Below, in pieces: positions 52,036 through 60,422 of a stretch of DNA of 64,000 nucleotides (the stretch's first letter is position 1; each line of letters begins with the position of its first letter). A program made the translations under genes and the position numbers. This DNA is from CAZUDI01 sp964618975 (GTDB lineage: Bacteria; Desulfobacterota; Desulfomonilia; UBA1062). Below the pieces are notes generated by a model. It made no database searches and had not been told where the DNA came from. It worked only from the letters and a program-made list of their open reading frames with translations. The DNA lies in NCBI GenBank assembly GCA_964618975.1, contig CAZUDI010000002.1:129241-193240 (forward strand), read 5' to 3'.

Positions 52036-53058
52036 ATGGTCACAAAAGACAGCATCCACCAGTATATCGTCAAAAACAAGTCTGCCAGCGGCCGCGAACT
52101 GGCGGAATATTTCGGGATCACGAAACAGGCCGTCAACAAACACATCAAGGCCCTGGTCCAGGAACAGAAGATCGTCAAGCGCGGTGTTACCAGGGGGGCC
52201 ACCTACCTCCCCGCAGGCGCAACGTTGTCTGCGCCCGTCCTGCCGGCGGTCAGCGAGACCCTCATGCTCGAGGGCCTGGAAGAGCACGCGGTGTTCAGCG
52301 ACATCGCCCTGCGCACCAACCTCAAAACCCTGGTGACCGAACAGGCCTTGCGCATCCTCCGCTATGCCTTTACCGAAATGCTGAACAACGCCATCGAGCA
52401 TTCCTGCTCCAGGGCCTGCGCACTCGAGTTCACTGTCGACCCGTACGATGTCAGGTTCGTCATCAGGGATCATGGCATCGGCATCTTTCATTCGATCAGT
52501 TCGCGGTTCTCTCTCAGGGATGAACACGAGGCCCTGGGGGAACTCCTCAAGGGCAAGAAGACCACCATGAGCGAGCGCCACTCGGGAGAGGGCGTCTTCT
52601 TCTCATCCAAATCCGCCGACACGGCGGCCTTTCGATCTCATACCATCAGCCTGGTTTTTGATAATCTCAAAAAGGATGTGCTTGTCGAGCAGAAGAGGTT
52701 TATGAGAGGGACCGAGGTGCGCTTCAGCATCAGCCGAAACTCCCGACGTGACCTGTCGAAAATCTTCTCGGAATACTCCCCGGAAGAATATGACTACCGC
52801 TTCGAAAGGACCCGGGTCATGGTAAGGCTCCTGGCGGGAGACTATGTCTCGCGCTCGGAGGCCAGACGCCTGCTCTCCGGTCTGGAAAAATTCAAAGACA
52901 TTGTCCTTGATTTCACCAGGGTCTCCTCCATCGGCCAGGGATTTGCAGACGAGATATTCAGGGTCTTCCAGAAAGAGCACCCTGAAATCCGGATCATGCC
53001 TGAGAATCTGAAGCCGGTCCTCCAGCAGATGATCCGGCATGTGGTTGACAATAATTAA
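52036..53058 (+). CDS. HTH, HATPase and DUF4325 (STAS-like) regulator
   Basis: A 340-residue protein with three parts. Residues 1-60 are a winged helix-turn-helix (SGRELAEYFGITKQAVNKHI). Residues 95-235 form a GHKL/HATPase fold with the N box EMLNNAIEHS (114-123) and RDHGIGI (144-150). Residues about 265-335 form a DUF4325 domain (DIVLDFTRVSSIGQGFADEI). It lacks the phospho-acceptor histidine of sensor kinases, so it likely works like an anti-sigma-type or ATP-switched DNA-binding regulator. The last codons (VVDNN) are written by an iteron of the downstream array. Confidence 0.82.
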   Translation: MVTKDSIHQYIVKNKSASGRELAEYFGITKQAVNKHIKALVQEQKIVKRGVTRGATYLPAGATLSAPVLPAVSETLMLEGLEEHAVFSDIALRTNLKTLVTEQALRILRYAFTEMLNNAIEHSCSRACALEFTVDPYDVRFVIRDHGIGIFHSISSRFSLRDEHEALGELLKGKKTTMSERHSGEGVFFSSKSADTAAFRSHTISLVFDNLKKDVLVEQKRFMRGTEVRFSISRNSRRDLSKIFSEYSPEEYDYRFERTRVMVRLLAGDYVSRSEARRLLSGLEKFKDIVLDFTRVSSIGQGFADEIFRVFQKEHPEIRIMPENLKPVLQQMIRHVVDNN

Positions 53059-53087
53059 TTGTATCAGGTTGACAATGAATTGACGAT
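53044..53087. repeat. downstream copy of the three-iteron array
   Basis: GTTGACAAT at 53044-53052 and 53068-53076 and ATTGACGAT at 53079-53087, start spacing 24 and 11, nearly identical in order and geometry to the upstream array. It overlaps the end of the regulator gene and the gap before the convergent transglutaminase gene; there is no clear -10 box, so it is unlikely to be a plain promoter. Confidence 0.7.
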
Positions 53088-53098
53088 ACGCCTCCGGT

Positions 53099-53743
53099 TC
53101 AGCCCCCGCCGGGGGCGTCTTTACGGCTGAGCCAGGGCCGCTTGTCCGGTCCGAGATATTTGGAGGTCTCGCGCACGATCCACTCGAAGGGCAGGTCGGC
53201 GTAGGCCCCGAACTTTTCGACATACTCGATGTAGGGTGCGCCCTTCAGGTCACAGGGCGGCAGCACGGCGTCGCCCTCCCCCGTCCACTCCACCACCGGC
53301 ACCCCGAGGCGTGCGCACAACCCCCGGTCGAAGGTCGCCGCCACGCTCACCCAGCGCCCGTCCAGGTGGAACTGGGTGTAGCCGTGGCGCGGGAAGACAT
53401 TCGAGCCCCGCTGCCGCATAAGTGCTTCGGGCACCTTGTGGTTGCGGATGGAGGCAAAGGCCAGGCGCGCGGGGATGCCCGATGCGCGCCCCAGGGCGGC
53501 CAGCAGCACGGCCTTCTGCACACAGTAGCCCTTGCCCCAGGCCAGCACACGCGAGGCGGTGAAGTCCTCCCTGAAGACCGAGATCATGTAGAGGCTGTAG
53601 GGGACAGCGTCGCGCACGTGCAGGAACATTCCCCGGGCCCGCTCGACCGGTGTGGCGCTCGGAGAGCACAGCTCTTGAGCAAGCGCCACGATCCGGGGGT
53701 GGTCGCTGTCAATGGTGGCCGTCGGTGCCAGGTACTCCTCCAT
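53099..53743 (-). CDS. transglutaminase-like domain protein
   Basis: A 214-residue cysteine-protease-fold protein. The catalytic cysteine is in ASRVLAWGKGYCVQKAVLLA, the histidine in FPRHGYTQFHLDGRW, and the aspartate-like position is in AATFD. The GYC(V/F)xKA motif and the preceding ARGMFLHVRDAVPY are standard for bacterial transglutaminase-like proteins. It may act as a peptidase or amide hydrolase; the substrate is unknown. The ATG follows GGGAGG. It is convergent with the iteron-flanked regulator gene. Confidence 0.85.
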   Translation of the reverse strand: MEEYLAPTATIDSDHPRIVALAQELCSPSATPVERARGMFLHVRDAVPYSLYMISVFREDFTASRVLAWGKGYCVQKAVLLAALGRASGIPARLAFASIRNHKVPEALMRQRGSNVFPRHGYTQFHLDGRWVSVAATFDRGLCARLGVPVVEWTGEGDAVLPPCDLKGAPYIEYVEKFGAYADLPFEWIVRETSKYLGPDKRPWLSRKDAPGGG

Positions 53744-53855
53744 GCTTGCCTCCCTGGAGGGGACTATCGCATGGCAGGGCCACCGAAGGCAAGCCCCTGC
53801 GATATCCGCAGCAGGCAGGTACCCCGGAAAACGCCCGCCCCGCTGACGCCGCCGG

Positions 53856-53900
53856 TGATGATCAGGGGGATGCAGCCCGGGCCAGCCCTGCCCCCCGGGG
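53856..53900 (+). repeat. partial family A repeat
   Basis: Contains ATGATCAGGGGGATGCAGCCC, the first hairpin of family A, then diverges. It lies between the transglutaminase and CMD-like genes. Confidence 0.4.
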
Positions 53901-53980
53901 CCCTCGAGTTCCCGACCTCTCGGAGCTGAGGTTCCCCCCCGTGCGGGCCGGGAGCACCGGCCAGGGAGACCGCGCCCCCT

Positions 53981-54427
53981 TCAGGGGGTCTTCCCGCGGG
54001 TGCCGACCTCCGGGTTGTCCTCCCCGAACTGACGCAGCAGCATCTCCGTGATGGCCTCGCGCTCCAGGCCTTCCCGCGTGCGGGTCTTGATCAGCTGATA
54101 GGCGCCAAAGAGCGCCGAAGGACCGATCTCTGAGGCGAAGTGGCCGGCGCCCTGGTTCCAGACCAAGAGGGTGAAAAGCTCATCGAGCTCGGCCACGCTC
54201 ACCCCGGCGGCATGGGCCTTGATCAGCTCGCGGGTGGCCTGCCGCAGACGCCCGGCGCCCACGGCGTTGGCGAGCGAGAGCAGGTATTTGATCCTGGGCT
54301 CGAAGGCCGGGCCCGGGGTGCCCCACACGCGCTTCCAGAAACGGGCGACGATCTGTGAAAGCTCTGCATCGATCTGCTTGAAACCTGTCAGGGCCGTGGG
54401 CCTGAGAGGCGGGCTGTCTCTTTCCAT
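53981..54427 (-). CDS. carboxymuconolactone decarboxylase-like (AhpD-fold) protein
   Basis: A 148-residue all-helical protein with IKYLLSLANAVGAGRLRQATR and ELIKAHAAGVSVAELDELFT, resembling the carboxymuconolactone decarboxylase/AhpD fold. The redox CXXC motif of AhpD is absent, so a peroxidase role is unlikely. It starts three bases after the YgbA_NO gene ends, so the two are one unit. The ATG has AGGAGG upstream. The function is unknown. Confidence 0.7.
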   Translation of the reverse strand: MERDSPPLRPTALTGFKQIDAELSQIVARFWKRVWGTPGPAFEPRIKYLLSLANAVGAGRLRQATRELIKAHAAGVSVAELDELFTLLVWNQGAGHFASEIGPSALFGAYQLIKTRTREGLEREAITEMLLRQFGEDNPEVGTRGKTP

Positions 54428-54430
54428 CGG

Positions 54431-54751
54431 CTATCCTCCTCTTCTTCCTGCGAGATAGTGGGCCAGCGCCAGGAAGGGGCGCCGGTACAGCATGCGCGGC
54501 CCGGCATAGCGCATGACCTCGCCTATCCGGCGACGCATGTCGGGCCGGTAGCAGTGGACCGGGCACCGGGAACACCAGGGCTTGCCTTCCTGAAACGGAC
54601 ATCTTTCCAGGCGCTCCAGGGCATATTCGAGAAGCTCAGAGCATGCGGGACAGAGATCCGTCCCGGATCCGTGCCTTCGGCGACAGAAGATCCGGATCAT
54701 GGCCGCTATGGTCCTGCGTTGTGTTTCCATGTCTGCATGGACGTCAGACAT
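54431..54751 (-). CDS. nitrous oxide-stimulated promoter family protein (YgbA_NO)
   Basis: A 106-residue cysteine-rich protein matching the YgbA_NO family: RIFCRRRHG, LCPACSELLEYALERLERCP, WCSRCPVHCYRPDMRRRIGE and VMRYAGPRMLYRRP. Homologues are induced by nitric oxide in enterobacteria. The cysteines could bind a metal or Fe-S cluster. It lies downstream of hcp on the same strand, 126 bases away, supporting a nitrosative-stress unit. The ATG follows GGGGAGG. Confidence 0.88.
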   Translation of the reverse strand: MSDVHADMETQRRTIAAMIRIFCRRRHGSGTDLCPACSELLEYALERLERCPFQEGKPWCSRCPVHCYRPDMRRRIGEVMRYAGPRMLYRRPFLALAHYLAGRRGG

Positions 54752-54877
54752 GGCCTCTCACCTCCCCCTCATGAAGTTCGGGTACGCGCATGCGTATCTC
54801 CCCTGGAAGATACAATGGCGGAAGCCCTGCCCCGAGATCCTGGAATTCGCGCTATTTCGCAGGCCATATTCGAGGCG

Positions 54878-56512
54878 TTACCTCCCCTGCAACAGGGCCT
54901 CGATGTCGGTTATGACCTCGCCGATCGGTCGGATATCGAAGCGCTCCACCAGGACCTTGACGACGTCGGGCGAAAGGAAGGCCGGCAGTGTGGGGCCCAG
55001 GCGGATACCCCGCACCCCGAGAAACAGCAGCGCCAAGAGGACGGTGACGGCCTTCTGTTCGTACCAGGCGATGTCGTAAGAGATGGGCAGGTCGTTGATG
55101 TCGTCCAGTCCGAAGGCCTCCTGGAGCCTCTGGGCGATGACGACCAGGGAGTAGCAGTCGTTGCACTGGCCGGCGTCCAGCAGGCGCGGAATACCATCGA
55201 TCTCGCCCAGGTCGAGCTTGTTATAGCGGTATTTGGCGCAGCCGGCGGTGAGGATGAGGGTGTCCGCGGGCAGCTCGCGGGCGAGTTGCGTGTAGTATTC
55301 CCGGCTCTTGTGGCGGCCGTCGCAGCCCGCCATGACCACGAAGCGCCGGATGGCGCCGGACTTCACCGCCGCCACGACCTTGTCGGCCAGGGCCAGGACC
55401 TGATTGTGGGCAAAGCCGGCCACGATCTCGCCGGTCTCGATCGCAACCGGCGGGGCACACTGCCGGGCGAGGGCGACGAGCTCCGAAAAGTCCTTGGATC
55501 CGCCGTCCGCACGGTCCGGGATATGCCGCACCCCGGGATAGCCGGCCATGCCGGTGGTGAAGATGCGGTCTTTGTAGACCTCGGCCACCGGGACGATGCA
55601 GTTGGTCGTCATGAGGATGGGGCCGTTGAAGGACGCGAACTCCTCGGCCTGCTGCCACCAGGCATTGCCGTAGTTGCCCACGAAATGATCATACCTTCTG
55701 AAGGCGGGGTAGGCATTGGCCGGCAGCATTTCGCCGTGGGTGTAGACGTCCACGCCCGTGCCCGCGGTCTGCTCCAGGAGTTCCTGCAGGTCCCTGAGAT
55801 CGTGGCCCGAGATCAGGATCCCCGGGTTGGGGCCCACGCCGATGGAGATCTTCGATATTTCGGGGTTTCCATAGGCCGCGGTATTGGCCCGGTCGAGCAG
55901 GGCCATGGTCTTGACGGCGCACTCCCCGGCCCGCATGACCATGGCCACCATCTCCTCAACACTCAGAACCTTTGTCGTGGAGACCAGACCCTCCATGAGG
56001 AAGCCGTAAATCTCATCGTCCTCGAAGCCCAGAATGGCGGCATGGTCCGCATAGGCGGCGATGCCCTTAAGCCCGTAGATGAGAAGCTGCTGCAGCGAGC
56101 GGACGTCTTCATTTCCGGTCGCCAGCACGCCCACCTGCGCGGCCTTGGTCTCAAAATCAGCCACCTCATCAGAAAACCACACGGCCGAGTCGTGCAGGTC
56201 TTCCGCCCCGGAACCGGCATACCTGGCCTTGAGTTCCTCCCGGAGCTGCAGTCCCTCCCGGATGAGTTCAAGCAGGCGGTCGTTGTCGAAGTTCACGTTC
56301 GTAATGGTCGCAAAGAGGGCCCGGGCGATGAAGCGCCCGGGCTTCCCAGCCCTGCCACCCTTTGCCTCTGACATGGTCCCCCAGATCGAGATCCCCTTCA
56401 GGACATGGATCAGCAGATCCTGGAGCCCGGCCGTCTCCCCGGTCTTGCCGCAGACCCCTTTCACGCTGCAGCCGGTGTTCTTCGCCGCTTCCTGGCATTG
56501 AAAACAGAACAT
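54878..56512 (-). CDS. hcp: hybrid cluster protein (hydroxylamine reductase)
   Basis: A 544-residue cytoplasmic enzyme with a [4Fe-4S] cluster near the N terminus (C3, C6, C15, C21: C-X2-C-X8-C-X5-C) and a hybrid 4Fe-2O-2S cluster in the body. Hybrid-cluster ligands appear in the segments ILTAGCAKYRYNKLD and LLDAGQCNDCYS. It reduces hydroxylamine in vitro and is implicated in NO reduction in vivo. The N-terminal spacing matches Hcp of strict anaerobes. The ATG follows GAGGAGAAA. It is divergent from a Crp/Fnr regulator, a common arrangement for hcp. Confidence 0.95.
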   Translation of the reverse strand: MFCFQCQEAAKNTGCSVKGVCGKTGETAGLQDLLIHVLKGISIWGTMSEAKGGRAGKPGRFIARALFATITNVNFDNDRLLELIREGLQLREELKARYAGSGAEDLHDSAVWFSDEVADFETKAAQVGVLATGNEDVRSLQQLLIYGLKGIAAYADHAAILGFEDDEIYGFLMEGLVSTTKVLSVEEMVAMVMRAGECAVKTMALLDRANTAAYGNPEISKISIGVGPNPGILISGHDLRDLQELLEQTAGTGVDVYTHGEMLPANAYPAFRRYDHFVGNYGNAWWQQAEEFASFNGPILMTTNCIVPVAEVYKDRIFTTGMAGYPGVRHIPDRADGGSKDFSELVALARQCAPPVAIETGEIVAGFAHNQVLALADKVVAAVKSGAIRRFVVMAGCDGRHKSREYYTQLARELPADTLILTAGCAKYRYNKLDLGEIDGIPRLLDAGQCNDCYSLVVIAQRLQEAFGLDDINDLPISYDIAWYEQKAVTVLLALLFLGVRGIRLGPTLPAFLSPDVVKVLVERFDIRPIGEVITDIEALLQGR

Positions 56513-56598
56513 ATCGTTTCTCCTCTCCCCGTTATATTGGGGGTCGTCCCGCAGAGCCCCCTGCACAGGAGACCTACCCGAAGGCGTGGCGCCTTTCC

Positions 56599-56612
56599 TT
56601 GACCTATGTTAA
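56599..56612. promoter_or_regulatory. Crp/Fnr-type dyad between hcp and its regulator
   Basis: TTGACCTATGTTAA is an imperfect dyad (TTGAC-N4-GTTAA) in the 140-base divergent region. Its length and TT...AA ends resemble Crp/Fnr-family sites. It is probably bound by the adjacent regulator and could act on both genes; this is by position only. Confidence 0.5.
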
Positions 56613-56652
56613 TAATCGGGTGATATCTTCGCGGCAAAGGGGAGGCACCGCC

Positions 56653-57348
56653 ATGACCGGAATTCTCGATGTCCTGAGCACCAGCCAGCTCTTCGGGGGG
56701 CTTCCGGATGCCCACCTCGAGAAGATCCGGGGCGCAGCGCGCGAGCGGCGCGTGGAAAAGGGCGAGCTGCTCTTTCTCGACGGCGATAAGGGCAGCGGCT
56801 TCTACCTGGTCGTCGAGGGGGTCGTCAAGGTCTCCAAGCTCTCCCCGGAGGGTCGCGAGCAGATCCTCCATATCGCCCGGGCCGGCGAGGCCATCGGCGC
56901 CGTGCCGGTGTTCTCGGGCGCCACCTTCCCCGCCAGCGCCGAGGCCCTCACCCCGGGCCGCCTGCTCTTCTTCCCCCGCGAGGACTTCGTGGGCCTCATC
57001 GCCGGCAACCCGTCTTTGACCATGAACCTCCTGGCGGTCCTCGCGCAGAGGCTGCGCGAGTTCACCGTGCAGATCGAAAACCTCACGCTCAGGGAGCTGC
57101 CGGGACGCCTGGCGGCCTACCTGCTGCACCTCTCGCAGGCCCGGGGGGGCGGCGAGAGCATAACCCTGGACATCTCCAAGACCCTGCTCTCCAGCATTCT
57201 GGGCACACGCCCCGAGTCGCTCTCGCGCGCCCTGGGGGCCCTCAGGGACCGGGGGCTGATCGAGGTGGACGGCCCGCACATCGTCCTCAGGGATAGATAC
57301 GCCCTCGAGGACCTGGCCGGCAGCAGCCGGGGCCTGCCGGACGGGTGA
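56653..57348 (+). CDS. Crp/Fnr family transcriptional regulator
   Basis: A 231-residue regulator: a cyclic-nucleotide-binding fold (about 15-125; ELLFLDGDKGSGFYLVVEG, SPEGREQILHIARAGEAIGA) and a winged helix (about 150-215; LLSSILGTRPESLSRALGAL). It lacks the N-terminal cysteines of Fnr, so it is not an Fe-S oxygen sensor; the pocket may bind heme or a nucleotide. The divergent hcp gene suggests an HcpR/DNR-like nitrosative-stress role (inference). The ATG follows GGGGAGG. Confidence 0.9.
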   Translation: MTGILDVLSTSQLFGGLPDAHLEKIRGAARERRVEKGELLFLDGDKGSGFYLVVEGVVKVSKLSPEGREQILHIARAGEAIGAVPVFSGATFPASAEALTPGRLLFFPREDFVGLIAGNPSLTMNLLAVLAQRLREFTVQIENLTLRELPGRLAAYLLHLSQARGGGESITLDISKTLLSSILGTRPESLSRALGALRDRGLIEVDGPHIVLRDRYALEDLAGSSRGLPDG

Positions 57349-57415
57349 ACATGCCCTGACGAAAATGCATGCGGCGCTCAGTGCGACAACAAGCGATTGC
57401 ATGAGGAGGAACCCA

Positions 57416-57733
57416 ATGAAATCCTGCTTTTCTTGTGTGAGAATCCTGTGGACGGCCCTGCTGCTGATGGTCCTGACCGGCCCCTGGGCCCTGGCCGCCG
57501 GCCCCACCTAGAAGGTGACCCCGCCCCTAATCGACAAGGCCTCCCCCGCCCGGCTCATACATGCCAACTTCAGCCGGGCACGGGCCCAGCGCGCCGGCTT
57601 CCAGCAGGCCGATCTCAGCCGCACCCTCTGGGCCGGGGCCGACATCAGCCATGCGCATTTCCGGGAGGCCTGGCTGGTCGAGGCCGACATGCGCCAGGCC
57701 AACCTCCCAGGCGCAGGAGCATGGGGCTCATGA
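57416..57733 (+). pseudogene. exported pentapeptide-repeat protein interrupted by an amber codon
   Basis: GAGGAGG precedes an ATG opening a good signal peptide (ILWTALLLMVLTGPWALA). After 31 codons a TAG stop (57509-57511) occurs, and the same frame then continues for 74 codons. It contains pentapeptide repeats of the A(D/N)LXX type: ANFSRARAQRAGFQQADLSR, GADISHAHFREAWLVEADMR, QANLPGAG. Both parts therefore belong together and are split by a nonsense codon. The repeat run is short and its stop overlaps the end of the convergent kinase gene. A recent nonsense mutation or base error is most likely. Confidence 0.7.
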
Positions 57734-60421
57734 GGGCCGGGGACGCCGCAGTTCTTCCCGGACCGCCTGGCCCAGGAGCTCCAGACGGTAGGGTTTCTTG
57801 ACATAAGCGCCGGCGCCGAGCTGCTGGGCCAGGCGCACGCGTTCGGTCTCGGCATAGCCGCTGGCGATGATGGCCTTCTGCCCCGGCCGGCAGGCGAGGA
57901 TCTGGCGGTAGGTCTCCAGACCGTCCATCCCCGGATCCATGATCATGTCGAGTACCACCAGCTCGGCGAGGTGTTCCCTGAGGTACTTCACGGCCGCTTC
58001 TCCGCTGGGGAGGGCCACCACGGAATAATTCAGGGCGGTGAGGATATCGCTGGCAATCGTGCGCTGCTGGGCCACATCGTCCACCACCACGATGGCCTCG
58101 CCCGCGCCCTTGAGCTCGTCCAGATGCGGCACACTCGCCTGTTCGATCAGTTCAGCGCTGGCCGGGAAGTAGAGGGTGAAGGTGCTGCCGCACCCCTTTT
58201 CGCTCAGGACATCAATATACCCGCGGTGATCCTTGACCGTGCCCCAAACCACCGCCATGCCGAGCCCGGTGCCGCTGCGCCCCATGACCTTCTTGGTGTA
58301 GAAGGGCTCGAAGATCCGCTCCAGGTCCTCGGCCGCAATGCCCACCCCCGAGTCACGCACGCTGAGGACCACGTAATCGCCGGGCTCGACCGTGTCATAG
58401 CCCCGCACCGGGCGGTCGAGGAAGCGATTTTCGACCGTGATCTCGATCTGGCCGCCGTCCGGCATGGCCTCGGCGGCATTGATGACCAGATTCAGGACGG
58501 TCTTGGTCAGATGGACGTCAGACCCCTGGATGTTGAGCAGCCCCGGCTCCAGGGAGGTCCGGATGGTGAGGCCGGGATGCTGAGAGCGCACCCAAGCAAG
58601 CTCCGGACTCTCGAAAAAGTCACCGATGAGGGTCGTGAGGTTGACCGGCGTGGTCACGGTCACGCCGCGGCGCGTCAGGGTCAGGAGGTCCTGCACGAGG
58701 TCGGCCGCCCTCAGGCCGGCCTTGTGGATGATGTCCACCTTTTTGCGCAGGGGGCTGTCCTGGTCGAGCTCCATCAGCAGCAGCTCCGGGTAGCTCACAA
58801 TCCCCGAGAGGATGTTGTTCAGGTCATGGGCCACGCCGCCTGCCAGGGTTCCGATCAGTTCCATCTTCTGCGCGCGCTGCAGGCGGGCCTCCATGGCCCG
58901 GCGCTCCTCCTCGGCCCGCCGACGCTCCTCGATCTGGTGCGTAAGCTCGCGGTTCGACTCGCTCAGGGCCGCGGTGCGTTCGGCGACCAGCTCGGCCAGA
59001 TGGTCCCGATGGTGTGCGAGCTCCTCCTCGAGCCGCTTGGAGGCGGTGATGTCCCGCACCACCCCGACGATGAAGCGCTCGCCCGTGACCGGGTTGACCA
59101 GCAGGGTCTTCTTGGTGGAAATCAGGCGCTCTTTACCCGTGCGGCTGACGATATCCACCTCGCTCACACACGGTCCCCCGCCGGAGAGCACCCGGGCGTC
59201 GACCTCGAGGAACTTATGGGCCAACAGCGCATCACGGAAGCTCTCATCGCTCTGGCCGATCAGCTTGTCGCGCGGAAGCTCCAGCAGGTCACAGAAGGCA
59301 TCGTTGATGATGATCAGCTCCGAACGCTCGTTCTTGACGAAGATGGGGTCGGCGGCCGTATTGAGGATGGTATCCAGAAAGTTTCTGGCGCGGTCCTCCT
59401 GCCCCTTGACCTCCGCCAGGCGGGTCAGCACCTGATTGAAGGCCTGCCCCAGGCTGCGAAACTCGGTGTAGGGGATCCGCTCGGTCTTCAGCAACCGGCT
59501 GAAGGGCTCCTCGGCGATGGAGGCCATCTGCGCCACCATGGTATCGAGCGGGTTGGCCACGCGCCGCGCCAGCAGGGTGGACATGAGGAGTGTGAGGATG
59601 GTCACGAAGACCAGCAGGCCACCGAGCATCCAGATCAGGGCCCGCTTGCGCGCGCTGAGCGGCTTGGATGACACAACGTACGAGAGCCCCGGAAAACCCT
59701 TGAGGTCTGTCACGACCATCCCCGGGAAGGCCGCGGGGATGGTCCCGGAGGATGGGGCACAATCTATGGGGACCTGTCGGAGCTGTCCCGTCCGCAGATT
59801 GAGAAACCCCGTGCCGTCCCAGAGATAGATGCCCTCGGCCTCCAGCCCGGCGGTGTGCTCCCAGAAGGATGCATCCCGGGCAAGGTCATAGAGTGCAAAC
59901 AGGGTCCCGAGGCGTTCGTCCCGGCGCATCACCGGCACACTCAGGATGCTCACGCGCTCGGAATCGCCCAGGGCCACGAATCGCTGACATTGAGCGCTGT
60001 CCGCCAAGGCCAGGGACTGCAACCGGGCGGCCAGTCTTTTGTCGCCCGAGCGCGCGCGGGGATAGAGCTGCTGTGTCCGGTGATCGAAAAGCAGGGTCCT
60101 GGTCCCTTCGGGAAAGGCGTACTGGATGGCGAGCTGTTCCTCCAGCATCTGATCCATCCCCAGCATGAGGTTCACCCGCAGGGCATTGTCGAGCGCGAGC
60201 GCGCCCAGCTTCGAGCCGATGCCCATGAAACGCTCGTTGAGGAGCATGCCGACCTCGACCTGGCGCGCCCGGACCTCGTTGCTGAACTCCTGGTCCATGG
60301 AGCGGCTGAGCATCCAGTAGAGGCTCCCCATGACCAACGCCAGGGAAATCCCCATGAAGGCGAGCATGGAAATGAACAGGGACCGCGAAAAACGTATCTG
60401 GATCAGAGGCGTCATGATCAT
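57728..60421 (-). CDS. hybrid sensor histidine kinase with PAS, HisKA, HATPase and receiver domains
   Basis: An 897-residue membrane kinase. Helices at about 14-36 and 267-290 bracket an extracytoplasmic sensor of about 230 residues. HAMP-like (about 290-345), PAS (about 350-460, ADPIFVKNERSELIIINDAF), and HisKA (about 530; GTLAGGVAHDLNNILSGIV with the phospho-accepting H) follow. The HATPase (NAAEAMPDGG, then SGVGIAAEDLERIFEPFYTK) and a C-terminal receiver (VVLDMIMDPGMDGLETY) complete it. It starts one base after the upstream substrate-binding-protein gene, so that periplasmic protein probably feeds it signal. No separate output regulator adjoins. Confidence 0.93.
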   Translation of the reverse strand: MIMTPLIQIRFSRSLFISMLAFMGISLALVMGSLYWMLSRSMDQEFSNEVRARQVEVGMLLNERFMGIGSKLGALALDNALRVNLMLGMDQMLEEQLAIQYAFPEGTRTLLFDHRTQQLYPRARSGDKRLAARLQSLALADSAQCQRFVALGDSERVSILSVPVMRRDERLGTLFALYDLARDASFWEHTAGLEAEGIYLWDGTGFLNLRTGQLRQVPIDCAPSSGTIPAAFPGMVVTDLKGFPGLSYVVSSKPLSARKRALIWMLGGLLVFVTILTLLMSTLLARRVANPLDTMVAQMASIAEEPFSRLLKTERIPYTEFRSLGQAFNQVLTRLAEVKGQEDRARNFLDTILNTAADPIFVKNERSELIIINDAFCDLLELPRDKLIGQSDESFRDALLAHKFLEVDARVLSGGGPCVSEVDIVSRTGKERLISTKKTLLVNPVTGERFIVGVVRDITASKRLEEELAHHRDHLAELVAERTAALSESNRELTHQIEERRRAEEERRAMEARLQRAQKMELIGTLAGGVAHDLNNILSGIVSYPELLLMELDQDSPLRKKVDIIHKAGLRAADLVQDLLTLTRRGVTVTTPVNLTTLIGDFFESPELAWVRSQHPGLTIRTSLEPGLLNIQGSDVHLTKTVLNLVINAAEAMPDGGQIEITVENRFLDRPVRGYDTVEPGDYVVLSVRDSGVGIAAEDLERIFEPFYTKKVMGRSGTGLGMAVVWGTVKDHRGYIDVLSEKGCGSTFTLYFPASAELIEQASVPHLDELKGAGEAIVVVDDVAQQRTIASDILTALNYSVVALPSGEAAVKYLREHLAELVVLDMIMDPGMDGLETYRQILACRPGQKAIIASGYAETERVRLAQQLGAGAYVKKPYRLELLGQAVREELRRPRPS

Positions 60422-60422
60422 C

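Noticed and set aside
57509..57511. TAG read as pyrrolysine
   Set aside because: Pyrrolysine sits in methylamine methyltransferases. Nothing of the pyl system is in the window and the codon lies at a signal-peptide junction, so a nonsense mutation or base error is likelier.
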